DNA from: Prorocentrum cordatum
Taxonomy: Eukaryota > Sar > Dinophyceae > Prorocentrales > Prorocentraceae
Reading direction: 5' to 3'
Length of the DNA: 64,000 nucleotides
Assembly (NCBI GenBank): GCA_963575745.1
Contig: CAUYUJ010019269.1
Span: forward strand, 1-64,000
In this document: positions 40,654 through 50,774 of the stretch, piece after piece
How positions within the stretch are numbered: position 1 is the stretch's first letter
How the letters are laid out: each line of letters starts with the position of its first letter
The notes under the pieces: generated by a model
The model's database searches: none
Seen by the model: only the letters and a program-made list of their open reading frames with translations
What the model was told of the DNA's origin: nothing
Made by a program: the position numbers and the translations under genes

Positions 40654-40869
40654 ATTGGTTTTTTGATGTTTTTATGTTAAAATCGCTACGAAAACTAAGG
40701 TTTTGGAAGGATTTCGTCTTGCGCGCGCGAATGTCCACTTTACCTTATTTTTTGCAAGGGATTCTTGAAGTTTGGTTATGTTAGAACAAGAAATGTCCAC
40801 TTTAGCTTATTTGTTGCAAGGGAAAACCGATCGTAACAACACAACCGGATCCGGACTCCCCCGTTTTGC

Positions 40870-40979
40870 CTGAGACTTCCTCACGAAAATGATGAAAATG
40901 AGGCTGCGGCCTAGGCGCGGCGGGGGGGTCGTGCACCAGGGGTCCCAACAATAATTATTCTTTAGAAGTAATAATGTTC

Positions 40980-41049
<70 letters not shown>

Positions 41050-41205
41050 CCCACGACAACATCAACAACAACAACACCAACAACAACAATAACAACAGCA
41101 ACAACAACAATAACAATCAGACTCCTCACCACGGACAAACACGCATAACATTCAACATCATCACCACCACCACCAACAACAACAACAACAAGCAGACTCC
41201 TCAGC
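40870..41205. repeat. Dispersed module j, copy 2, with (CAA)n
   Basis: CAA tract at 40980-41115, then CAC/CAA runs at 41160-41195. See 39066-39275. Confidence 0.8.
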
Positions 41206-41298
41206 CACGCACCCAGGGACAATGAATGAGCGCTCTGATATCGCAGCCTCGGAATCGCGACGCTCCACCTGAAATCATGTCCGACGGGCATCATGCCA

Positions 41299-41450
41299 CC
41301 CCTCGGACGTCCACCCCCCGTGCATTTGTCGGTGCCGTGCGCGCTTTGTTCGCAAGACGGTCCAGGATGCTCTTCGATGGCCCATGCCGAAGATGCCGGG
41401 GATGCTCCTCGATGCTCCTCGACGGTCCCTGCCGTCTGGGCGATGCCAAG
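41299..41450 (+). mobile_element. Short dispersed element E, copy C
   Basis: CCTCGGACGTCCACCCCCCG, TGCATTTGTCGGTG, GACGGTCCAGGATGCTCTTC and CTGGGCGATGCCAAGA follow the order of copies A and B, with an additional duplicated GATGCTCCTCGA word inside. Confidence 0.6.
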
Positions 41451-41594
41451 ACATCTGCGGCACACCGCGCGCGCAGCATGGGTGCGCGCGGGGCCGCCTC
41501 GCCCCAATCGAAGAACAGGGTCGGGGCCTGGCGGCCGAGGCTCCAGGGGAGGCTCGAACGTGTAGGGGAAATGATAAAACACCTCTCAACGTCC

Positions 41595-41805
41595 TCCCCC
41601 CCTCCACCTCCTCCTCCTCCTCCTCCTCCTCCTCCTCCCTCCTTCCTCCTCCTCTTCCTCCTCCTCCTCCTCCTCCTCCTCCTCGTCCTCGTCCTCCTCC
41701 TTCTCCTCCTCTCCTCCTCCTCCTCCTCTTCCTCCTCCTCCTCCCCCCCCTCCTCCTCCTCCTCCTCGTCCTCCTCCTCCTCCTCCTCCTCCCTTTCCTC
41801 CTCCG
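41595..41805. repeat. (CTC)n tract
   Basis: Polypyrimidine triplets immediately upstream of the retroelement remnant. Confidence 0.9.
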
Positions 41806-42106
41806 TCCTGATGCCCATGCGGTTTTGGGCCAGATGATATTTCGCACAAGTTGCACCGCTGCCCGACAGCTTCCCGTAGGATTTGCTACAAACACCTCAT
41901 ATAACCATCCTCGATGACAAGCGCCGGGACTTTCCAGTGGCATGCGTATTTTTAGAGGTGGCAGGATTCTCATTGCAACCTCCCAACGGTACGGGTATTG
42001 TGCCCCACCAGTCATGCTGCGTGGATTCCTCGGTCAGCATCCGAAGCGCCTTTCGGAGGGGGAATGATTCACCGTCGGCTCGCGCCTCAAGGACGGGCTC
42101 GCTGAC

Positions 42107-43564
42107 TTGCACGTGGCAAGATGGGCGGTGATTAGATTCACTACAAGGGGTGACCTTGATGCGGCAGTGTGGGGGTCGGTAGGCGACCAGCACCCGCAAG
42201 CATCACTGTCAGCGGAGCATGTGCCCGTCCTGGCGCGCATGGAACACTGCCCAGAGGCAAGCGCCATCCACTCTGATTTCTTGGGGACGGTGCAGCTCGC
42301 CTCGGTGCCGTGGGCGCAAACTGTCTCCACGCACCACATCCACGCTGACTTGCGAATCCAGATCAGATCTCATCCAACCTGGGACAAATAATGGTGCCAT
42401 CCATAAAGTCGGCGCGCGCAAATGCTGACACGCTGGAACCTCAGACGCGGGAGTGGTACTTGGCCAAGGTGTCTGCGAAGATGGGAGCGTCCCTACCGAC
42501 GCAGCCGTCGCTGGGGGAGCGCCAGACTTACAGTGAAAAGGCCGCAACTTTGAAGCGGTACCTTTGCTACGCAGAGAAAATGCTGCTACTGTAACCTAGG
42601 CAAGCACCATCACAAAAGAAAATAAAGCCTTCCACACGGAAACGCGGAATCCACGTGTCCTGACGGGCGCATCGGCGGCCAAAGATGCGCTGCCGGAACC
42701 ATAATCACGTGCCCCAGCGATGGCTCAGCCGACACGGTCAAACAAGGACGGGTCGCGCCGAATCCGCGCGCACCATCCCCCACTCCTGCCCCCACCTCCT
42801 CCTCCAGCAGCGGCTCAGCCAGCGAACGCGGCGCCGAAATCCACGACTCGCGCAGGCGAGGCAGCCTTTGCACGCCACGGCCGCTGGCCCATGGGCACCA
42901 ATTCAAATGGGTGCGCAGAAGATGGACGCACCAAAGTTGCCTGAGACGACAGCGGCGCGATCCCCCCTTTTTGCCTTTTCAGTGCCCAGGACTCAACCAG
43001 GTGCTCAGCGCACTTGCGTCGGAGCCGATGGGGCACTCGATTTTCGTGACAGCCACGCCCAACTGCATTCTGTTTGCATGCATGAAATGTGGCTGTATAT
43101 CGGAAGGAATGCGGGTAGATCATCTCCGTGCGGACTGCAAGGAACGCCCCGCCAATGACCACACTCGGTCCATTCCAAAGCGGGTCCGCAACGGACACCA
43201 CCCGTCCCACCGACGTGGGAATGCGATTGTACTTGACGAGCCAATGCCTCTCTACGATCTTTTGCAACTGAAATATGCCACCTCCTGGGGCAGCGGCCGC
43301 ACCAATGCAGAGGGGTGCGTAAAACAAGTCATCATCGCCCCCACTCGCACTCGCTTCAGCGAAGGTTGAGTCGTTGGGAGAAGCCAGCATCTGTATGCTG
43401 CACCCATCCCTGCTTACGACAGCAATGCTTCACAGGAGGATGAACAGGGGGCCTTCCAGAGCTTCCCGAAACCACCCTTTTGGAAGGCGATTTTGGAAGT
43501 TCTGAGGGGGGCGGGCTTCGGCGCACCCAGGATGGACAAAGACTCCTGGGAGTCGCTGGCCTGA
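42107..43564 (+). pseudogene. LINE-type retrotransposon pol remnant (RNase H to zinc ribbon)
   Basis: Three plus-strand pieces in different frames follow the order expected at the 3' end of RNase H-bearing retrotransposons. At 42107-42391: AVWGSV, HPQASLSAEHVPVLARMEH, then AIHSDFLGTVQ, where the E of SAEH and the D of HSD sit like the second and third acidic catalytic residues of RNase H. At 42391-42594: AKMGASLPTQPS followed by a helical AATLKRYLCYAEKMLLL. At about 42990-43369: a zinc-ribbon-like ACMKCGC, LRADC and GHHPSH, starting GHSIF. A further coding-like piece, with PFWKAILEVLRGAGFGAP, ends in a stop at 43564. No reverse transcriptase is visible upstream, where a CTC tract begins, so the copy is 5'-truncated. 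The domain assignment rests on motif spacing; frameshifts make it inactive. Confidence 0.6.
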
Positions 43565-43955
43565 GCGTGATGATGGGCAACAGGAGCCGGTGGCAGACCA
43601 GGCCACTGACAAACATGAGTCAACCATCTCACGGCATGCAACTGAGAAAAACGCTGCGGCCGCTGATCTTGAGGTGCAGGGGGACAATCTGCAGGGGGAG
43701 GAAAAGCAACAACAGCAGGAGGAGCAGCAGCCCCCCCCCCAACGGGGCATGCATTTCAACCAAGCCTTCGGGGGCAAACATGATGGTTGAAACACAACGG
43801 TTTGTGGTGTTGTTGTTTGGCCCTCGGGTTGGAAGTTGAATCCTGTCGGGACACTACGAAACCAGAAGGGAACCAAGACTGGGCCCTTACTGCGTGGGGT
43901 AGCTCTTTGTGCGAAACGTGCGCGAAAGTGGGGGCAGCATGTAAATGATATTTGT
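43565..43955. other. Stretch after the retroelement remnant
   Basis: A frame at 43590-43790 continues in coding-like style (KNAAAADLEVQGDNLQGEEK, then a Gln/Pro-rich run) and may be part of the decayed element. Nothing else is seen. Confidence 0.35.
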
Positions 43956-44495
43956 GCTCTAGAGTCGTGGGGCAACCCTTGCGGGCGTAATATTATAGGC
44001 GATGTAGTCGCCAATACCTGCTACCCATGCTCCACAGTCGTGGGGCGACCGAAGAGACAGTTGCAACTTATGTCTCACAGTCGTGGGGCAGCCCTTTGGG
44101 CGAAAGTGTTTAGTTTGTAGCTGATACTTGTGCTTCACAATAATGGGTAACTGTTACTTGTGCTCCACAATCGCGGGCAGGGCCAGGGGACAGTGATAAC
44201 TTGTGCTTCACAGTCGTGGGGCAGCCCTTTGTGCGGAACATGTAGCTGATACTTGTGCGTCACATTCGTAGGGCGACCCAGGGTTCAATTGCAATGTATG
44301 CTTCGCATTCGTTGGGCAGCAATTTTGGGCGATAGGGTACGGGCCGCCTGATAGTCTATATTAGGGGCTATTCAGTTTCAGATTGCTGATACTTGTTCTG
44401 CTCAATCGTGGGGCAACCCAAAGGGCCCAATGTATCTTGTGTTTCACAATCGTGGGGCAACCCTGTAGGCGAAAATGTAGGGGCTACGTCGTAGC
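43955..44495. repeat. Degenerate repeat around TGCTTCACAGTCGTGGGGCA
   Basis: About ten copies at irregular spacing of 27-100 bp: near 43957, 44028, 44069, 44131, 44158, 44203, 44254, 44300, 44399 and 44439. Stray copies lie at 45116 and 45152. AGCTGATACTTG often precedes a copy. Confidence 0.8.
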
Positions 44496-44689
44496 TCATA
44501 ACCGTTACTTGTGCCGTTGCATCATCAGCAGCATTAGCGGCAGCATCGGCATCAGCAGCAGGAAAACAGGGAGGAGAGGACTGCTGAAGAGGGAGCGAGA
44601 ACAGGAGTGCGCAGGAGTGCCGGGCTTGCGGGTCTGCTCGGATTTTAGCTGAACATCCAAGCCTTGCGTCGCGAGGCATCTCGGCCTGG

Positions 44690-44875
44690 CGCTTGTTCCT
44701 GGCCCGCGTCCTTTTCATTTCCCCCTGGCTGGTGCTCCTCCTGCTAATGTAATCGCCTACATCGTGCTTTGCAATTGCGGGCTCTTGTTCCTGGCCCGCG
44801 TCCTTCTTATTTCCCTCTGGCGGGTGCTCCTCCTGCTAATGTAATCGCCCATGTCGTGCTTTGCAATGGCGGGGC
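44690..44875. repeat. Tandem duplication of about 92 bp
   Basis: TTGTTCCTGGCCCGCGTCCT, then GGTGCTCCTCCTGCTAATGT and GTGCTTTGCAATxGCGGG, occur twice in succession with few differences. Confidence 0.9.
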
Positions 44876-44944
44876 GGGCTGCGCCCAGATGCTATCTGCA
44901 TGTCCGACCCCTTCCTACTGAAGATGACCGTGCTTCAAGTTCAT

Positions 44945-44998
44945 CCTCTTCCTCCTCCTCCTCCTCCTCCTCCTCCTCCTCCTCCTCCTCCTCCTCCC
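44945..44998. repeat. (TCC)n tract
   Basis: Pure triplet run, about 18 copies. Confidence 0.92.
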
Positions 44999-44999
44999 C

Positions 45000-45410
45000 T
45001 TCGCGGTGCGGCTCTTCGACGGGAGGATAAGAGTCAATTATTTATGAAAATAAGCATGGGACTAACCTCTGTACGGGCCCAGCCGCGGTACGGCGCCGGT
45101 GTCATGCGGGTAACATGTGTTTCGCGGTCGGGGGGCGACCCACGGGCCCGGTAAAACTTGTGCTTCACACCCGTGGGGCAGTCCTATCCCTGTGGGTGGA
45201 AGAGGGTAAGCCACGTCATAGTCTGTAGCTGATACGTCTGCTTCTCATCCCCTGGAGGCGAACCGGGCATGTAGCTTCATGAAGAATGACCCAGACTCAT
45301 TTGGACCATACAAATTCGTAGGGCACGATAATAATACTTTACCCGTGTAGTGGTAGTACGAGGGCAAGGTCTACTCGTAGGGCACGAGCATGGTAATACA
45401 AGTGACCGCC
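45000..45410. other. Stretch without a gene
   Basis: Contains stray copies of the CGTGGGGCA repeat (45116, 45152) and a doubled GTAGGGCACGA word (45318, 45378). Confidence 0.5.
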
Positions 45411-45414
45411 TGGA

Positions 45415-45605
45415 CATCCCTCTTCCTCCTCCTCCTCTTCCTATTCCTCCTCCTCCCCCTTCTTCTCTTCTCCTCCTCCTCCCCCCTTCTCCTGCCCCCG
45501 TTCCCCCTCATCTTGCTTGTCCTCCTCCCCCCCCCCTCATCCTCCTTCTCCTCCTTTTCCACCCTCTCTTCCTTCTCGTCCTCCTTTTCCTCCTCCTCCT
45601 CCCAG
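45415..45605. repeat. CT-rich tract
   Basis: Interrupted CTC/TTC triplets. Confidence 0.85.
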
Positions 45606-46440
45606 ACTACCAGGGGTGGGGACGTAACAGGAGACCTAAGTTAGGAAGGCCAGCAAAGGGAGAGGGGGTCTTGTTCTGCAGATGTCTCGTACCAAACCGC
45701 CCAGATTTATGATCCTCGACACGAAGACGGGGACCTGAGTGAGGCGACGCCTTCACCATGTTATTCAGGATAAGGGCTCTTTTACCCTCGAGGAGACGAG
45801 GATGGCCAGCGGGGTGCGCGACGAATCCCAGCAGCGGGAGTCTGGTCCCGAACCCCGTAGCGGCCGCTGTTGGGCAGGCGAGGCTTGCCCCCCCAAAAAC
45901 ACCGATCACGATGTTTTGCTCTGCCGTTCTCTTCCTCGTTGGGTGACCGCCCTGAGCACATGTACGGATGACCAGCACCTGCCAGACAAAAAAAGCCTGT
46001 CCAGCATTTGCCAACGGCTGTAACGCTGGCAGAGTGCGGTCGTTCTATACAGACATGCGTATGAGCACATGCAACACGGGCACCCACACACACCCACACA
46101 CACACACACACACACATACACACGCGAACGCACCCCCACATGCACAACATAATCACCCCTCTCCCACCATGCAGCCGTCTGTGTCGACAAGCGCTGCGTG
46201 AGGTTGAATTCCAGGGTTGAAGCTGAATGAAAACTGCCCGCCTGATACAACAGTTGCGGTGGTCGATACACACACCGATCAATATATCGGCTGGTGATGC
46301 GCCATGGCCCATGGCCAATGATGCACCACAAGATTGCGTTTGATGCTCACACAATAGTTCGGAAACAAGCGATCTCCAGGGCGATGAACAAAACATGAAT
46401 CATGGTCTTAGGGGTGACGCCAGGCGGGGACCGCTCTCCC
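45606..46440. other. Region downstream of the NTF2-like gene, no gene assigned
   Basis: A CA microsatellite lies at 46082-46120. A 135-codon minus-strand frame (45607-46014) without an ATG start has partial protein character but matches nothing I recognise. The 3' end of the NTF2-like transcript should fall in 46400-46490; no AATAAA signal was noticed. Confidence 0.45.
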
Positions 46441-46492
46441 ACCGGCCAATTTATGATTTTCTAGCCCTTCCAATACAAACAGCTTCCGAGCT

Positions 46493-48283
46493 TCAAGGCG
46501 AGTAGGGTACGGACGAGTGGTGCAGGAAGATGCGCACTTTTCCATCGTCGCAGCGCTTGTAACCGAAGGTGTACTCGACAGTCGACACGTCCCCAGTGGT
46601 GGCACAGGTGAAGTCGTAGGTACCCATTGCAATGCCAATGCCACCCTTGAGTTCGATCTGGTGGTTCTTGTACACACAATCTGAGAAGCCCTTGCCCCCG
46701 TTGATCGCAAAACCACCGTCCTCCTTATAACCGTTCTCCACCGCGTCGTTGCCGACAAAATAGGACATCGCCTCCTCAGCCGTGGGCCGGAACGGGTACT
46801 CACGAGCCTTAGTCGGCTTGAAGAGCACGTTACCTTCACCATACGCGTAGAGCTTCCCAGCTGCCTCGGCAGCTGCCTGAACATAGTCGCCTTTGTCCTT
46901 GTAAACCTTCGAGATATTTTTGATAGCGCCAGCCCACGCATTTTGCACAGCGATGACTTCCTCCTCGGTGACTGGAGCGGGTGCAGCGCTGTACGGCACA
47001 GACGAGTGGTGTAAGAAGATGCGAACCTTCCCATCGTCGCAGCGCTTGTAACCGAAAGTGTACTCGACAGTCGACACGTCCCCGGTGGTGGCACAGGTGA
47101 AATCGTATGTACCCATGGCAATGGCAATACCACCGATAGGTTCGATCATGTGGTTGTTGTACACGCAATCGGCCCAGCCCTTGCCCCCGTTGATCGCAAA
47201 ACCACCGTCCTCCTTATAACCGTTCTCCACCGCGTCGTTGCCGACAAAATAGGACATCGCCTCCTCAGCCGTGGGCCGGAACGGGTACTCACGAGCCTTA
47301 GTCGGCTTGAAGAGCACGTTACCTTCACCGTACGCGTAGAGCTCCCCAGCTGCATCCGCCGCTGCCTGGACGAAATCGCCTTTGTCCTTGTGGATCTTCG
47401 AGATGTTCTGGATGGCGCCAGCCCACGCATTTTGCACAGCGATGACTTCTTCCTTGGTGACGCCAGAGTCGTACGGCACTGAGGAGTGGTGCAAATTGAT
47501 CCGCACCTTCCCCTCCGCGTCGAGGAAATAACCGAACGTATACTCTACCTTCACCTCGCCGCCTTCTGGGGTGGTGAAGAAGTAGTTGCCCATGGCCATC
47601 GCGGTGTTGCCTGAGGTGGTGATATCCACGTTCTCCCACCGGACGGCCTTCCAGCCCTTGATGGCGAAACCCGTGTCCTCAGAGCAAGCCCCGTTTATCG
47701 CAACAAAGTAAGACAGGGCCTCGTCGAAGGTGGATCGAAACTGAATCTCTGAGGCCAGAGTCGGCTTGAAGAGGACATCAGTGACGCCGTAGCCGTACAG
47801 GTTCCTGATGTGCTCTTTCGCGAGAAACGTGAAGTCCTCCCCGCTGGAATGCGCGGCGCTGATCTTCACGATTCCGTCGCCCCAGGCCTCCTGAGCTTCG
47901 AGCACCTGCTCCTTGGTGATGCTGCTGTTGAAAACGTACGTCGGCGCGGACGCGCCGCCTCGCCCCTTCGCTGCTGCAACCGCGCCAAGCAGCACCCCGA
48001 GCGCCAGAGACAGCACGGGCGCGCTGCTGCTGCCCAGCAGCTGCGCATACCACGGCGGGGGCGCGGGGGCCCTGCCGAAGAGCCCCAGCAGGCCACGCCT
48101 GGCCACGGACGAGCCCTCCGTGCGGCGAGCAGGCGGTGCCGCAGGCAGCGGTGGCCCCGCGAGCCCCGCCCCGGTGCGCGCCGCGGCGAATGCCCGCGCC
48201 TCGGCCTTCGCCGCCAGAGGCAGCCGCTGGGCGCTGAGGCACGCCGCCGCGGCGAGCAGGACAGCCGAAAGGGCGCGGGCCAT
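46493..48283 (-). CDS. Plastid-targeted protein with three NTF2-like domains
   Basis: A single uninterrupted frame of 596 residues from the ATG at 48281-48283 (context GGGGCCATGG) to the stop at 46493. The frame stays open upstream, but a spliced-leader relic at 48364-48385 marks the old mRNA 5' end, so this ATG is preferred. Residues 4-18 are a signal-peptide-like hydrophobic core, 20-75 an Ala/Arg-rich transit-like segment and 87-106 a second hydrophobic stretch: the three-part leader of many peridinin-plastid proteins. Three domains follow, about 122-271, 275-431 and 438-594, each starting (I/V)T(K/E)EEV.A.QNAW or similar and ending VEYTFGY...GKVRI.LHHSSVP. The fold fits the NTF2-like superfamily (SnoaL, SgcJ/EcaC and CaMKII-association types, which share an HHSS/HRS-P end); substrate and reaction are unknown. 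Domains 2 and 3 are nearly identical and domain 1 is diverged. It may be a polyprotein cut in the plastid or a single three-domain protein. Confidence 0.9.
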   Translation of the reverse strand: MARALSAVLLAAAACLSAQRLPLAAKAEARAFAAARTGAGLAGPPLPAAPPARRTEGSSVARRGLLGLFGRAPAPPPWYAQLLGSSSAPVLSLALGVLLGAVAAAKGRGGASAPTYVFNSSITKEQVLEAQEAWGDGIVKISAAHSSGEDFTFLAKEHIRNLYGYGVTDVLFKPTLASEIQFRSTFDEALSYFVAINGACSEDTGFAIKGWKAVRWENVDITTSGNTAMAMGNYFFTTPEGGEVKVEYTFGYFLDAEGKVRINLHHSSVPYDSGVTKEEVIAVQNAWAGAIQNISKIHKDKGDFVQAAADAAGELYAYGEGNVLFKPTKAREYPFRPTAEEAMSYFVGNDAVENGYKEDGGFAINGGKGWADCVYNNHMIEPIGGIAIAMGTYDFTCATTGDVSTVEYTFGYKRCDDGKVRIFLHHSSVPYSAAPAPVTEEEVIAVQNAWAGAIKNISKVYKDKGDYVQAAAEAAGKLYAYGEGNVLFKPTKAREYPFRPTAEEAMSYFVGNDAVENGYKEDGGFAINGGKGFSDCVYKNHQIELKGGIGIAMGTYDFTCATTGDVSTVEYTFGYKRCDDGKVRIFLHHSSVPYSP

Positions 48284-48363
48284 GGCCCCGCAGCGCAATG
48301 GGCGGGCACGCGGGGCCCCGTCACTCGAGCGGCACCCTGTCGAAGCGGCCCGAGTCGAAATCG

Positions 48364-48385
48364 CCTGAGCAAAAATGGCTACGGA
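48364..48385 (-). other. Spliced-leader (DinoSL) relic
   Basis: On the minus strand the 22 nt contain CCGTAGCCATTTTTGCTC. The dinoflagellate leader has CCGTAGCCATTTTGGCTC here; the whole match is 20 of 22, with substitutions at positions 15 (G to T) and 21 (A to G). It lies 80 nt upstream of the ATG at 48283, a normal 5' leader distance. Such relics are known from dinoflagellate genes that were reverse-transcribed from trans-spliced mRNA and reinserted, which also explains the absence of introns in the gene. Confidence 0.85.
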
Positions 48386-48639
48386 GCACGGAGCACGAAT
48401 CTTGTTCGCAATGGGCAAGGCCTGCTCTTGACCTTCGTCTAAAGGATCTCTGTCATCGCATCGATCGCACCGGACGGAGGCAGCTGCGATGGCTGACGTG
48501 ATTAGCACACTGGCTGGGATTGCGCACAGCGTGCGCAAACAAACAAAGAGCCTGGCCCGCTGCCGTGAGAGGGTTTTTGCGTGCGCGTGTTCTGCCCGTC
48601 GGGCGGGAGACGGCGGGATAATCAGCTGGGCGGGGTGGG

Positions 48640-48765
48640 CTATAGAAGGCTCTCATCAGCGACAAATAGACTCTCATAAGCGGTGAATGGGCTAGAAGGC
48701 TCCCATCGGCGATGAATGGGTCGATGCGTTCCCCCCAGAGAGAATTCCTCCCCTCACGCTGGGGC
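48640..48765. repeat. Dispersed module k, partial copy
   Basis: GGCTCTCATCAGCGACAAAT, CTCCCATCGGCGATGAATGG and GTCGATGCGTTCCCCCCAGA resemble 15440-15570 and 61450-61600. A GAAGGCTC(T/C)CATC word is repeated three times. Confidence 0.55.
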
Positions 48766-49440
48766 TGCCCATGTGGCCGCACATGAAATAAATATTTACC
48801 ACCGTAAAGCCGGGAACTACACTGTGCTAACAAGAATCGGACATACGCTCGGGGGAGGGTCAAGCCTAGCAAGGGGGGCAGCACGAGCAAGGAAGGCTTT
48901 GCCTTTCAGGTTGGGCGACCTACCTTTCCTGAAGTAGGAAATATCTTCGTAAGCCTTGCTTGGGAAGGAGGAGGAGGTAAAGGCCACAACGAATGCAAGA
49001 TCGGGACACAATTGGATCAAAATAACTCGGGGATCTGAGAAAACTGGAGGTTCTGAGGCAAGTAGCAGTCGCCGCGGCCTTCCCACATCGTTCCATTCCG
49101 AGAGCGTTCCGGGACGCCCTGGGGCGATGTACCCCGATCGCAGGCTTGCCTGAATCGGATCAAGGCGAATTGAGACAACGGCAACTCAACATCGGTCCCG
49201 GGAACCTTCCCGGGGTCCGAACGCACCAGTTGTCCAAGCTGCATGCACCGTGTCGACGATGAACTGCCTTTGTCTAATCTCGCCCTCGTCTCTGACTCAA
49301 GGGGCACAAGGGGAGTAGGAGGAGAGAGGAGGGACACTGCACGGCAACACGAGGCCGTCCTGAGTTGTGTTCACAGGGAGCGTCGACCCCCAACGGTCTC
49401 GACCCACTCTCCGGAATCTATGTGCCATCCCGGGTTATTT
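48766..49440. other. Stretch without a gene
   Basis: Unique-looking sequence; no protein-like frame or repeat family that I can support. Confidence 0.4.
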
Positions 49441-49451
49441 CTTACCTTACA

Positions 49452-49602
49452 GGGGCCCAGTAATTGATGGGCCTGTTTTCCACCACCACCACCATAAGTT
49501 GGAGTGGGAGGGGGTCCTCCTCCTCCTCCTCCTCCTCCTCCTCCTTCTTACCCCCTCCAACTTATGGTGGTGGTGGAAAACAGGCCCATCAGTAAGGGCC
49601 CC
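49452..49602. mobile_element. Foldback element with arms of about 50 bp
   Basis: GATGGGCCTGTTTTCCACCA with CCACCATAAGTTGGAG on the left (49464-49505) pairs with CTCCAACTTATGGTGG with TGGAAAACAGGCCCATC on the right (49555-49591). GGGGCCC and its partner extend the arms to 49452 and 49602. The arms differ by one CAC triplet and a few outer bases. The loop is a CTC tract. Confidence 0.85.
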
Positions 49603-49604
49603 AG

Positions 49605-50260
49605 GAAGCAGAAGCATGCACACGAACTTGTTTGTCGGCAGCGAGGGCGGGCGCCAAACACGCGCTCGGACGGCTTAGGGGCCGCGCCGGAACACGGGGC
49701 CCACAGGTGCGGCTGGGCGGAGAGGAGGGCTGCCGCGGAGGGAGCACGCGGAAGGAGGCTGGCAAGAGACCACCCCATCGGGCACTCGTTCGCGGCTCGG
49801 CCAGGGTCTGGGGTGGTTGCGTGAGGGCGGCCATGCTGGATACACGTTGACAACTCTGTGTCGCTACACTGCAAATTATGGGCCACACGTTTATATCGCA
49901 GAGCGGGTGGGGGACCCGGGACTGGGCATGCCGTTCCTTGGCAAACAAAAAACTCCGACTTGCGGCCGCCGACGTCGCCGCGGCGACCACCAGAACCGAC
50001 CCCGAAATTTGGTTTGGGGGCGCCGACCGTCCAGGTATTCCCATAGGCCTGCCGCGAAATTCTCGTTGAGCCAACGAATGTCATCAGAGCAGAAACAGTG
50101 TTCCCCAAACAGTGTTTGCCCTTCGAACGAACTGGGCCCGTAGGCGGCCTTGGCGGCCCCGTTCCCATCCGTCGCCGAACCCCGCACCATTTCTCCCAAT
50201 AACAAGCCCGTTGGCAGGCCTGGCGGCCACGGTCTCGTCCGTCGCCGCCGCCCCGTTGCA
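49605..50260. other. Stretch without a gene
   Basis: Several long frames overlap on both strands, but none is protein-like across its length and no family is recognised. Confidence 0.4.
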
Positions 50261-50264
50261 ACCA

Positions 50265-50770
50265 CCCCCCGTTGCACTACAATCGCATCGCGTTGCACTC
50301 GCATTGGCATTGCATCGGTTTGCATTGGTTTGCATTACTTGCAATCGCATTACGTTGCGATTGCATTACATGGCATTGCAATCGCATTTCACTGCATAGC
50401 CTTGCATCGCATTGCAATGTTTTGTATTGCTCCACAGTGTGTTGCATAGCATCGCACTGCTTTGCAATCGCATTGCATGTTTGGCATCGCATTGCATTGC
50501 TTTGAAGAACTTTGCATTCAATTGCATTATGATGCACTGATTTGCAATCGCATTGTTTTGCACTTGCATTGCATTGCAATCGCATTGCTGTTGATTGCAA
50601 TCGCATTGCGTTGCGTTGCTTTGCGTTGCCGTGCATTGCCTTCCAGTGCGTGCGTTGCGTTGCATTGCTTTGCGCTGTTACCTGTTGCTTTGCACTGCGT
50701 TACAATGCTTTCCGTTGTTTTGCGTTGCTTTGCACGTTGCACCCTATGTATTGCACCGTATGTTTTGCAC
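50265..50770. repeat. (GCATT/GCAATC)n degenerate short tandem repeat
   Basis: About 500 bp of TTGCATTGCAATCGCATTGC-type words with a 5-6-bp register, grading to TGCGTTGCTTTGC after 50600. Confidence 0.92.
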
Positions 50771-50774
50771 GACC

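Noticed and set aside
48284-48538. 85-residue amino-terminal extension of the NTF2-like protein
   Set aside because: Lies across and upstream of the spliced-leader relic, so it is outside the former mRNA or in its 5' leader; the next ATG begins a proper signal-peptide-like sequence.
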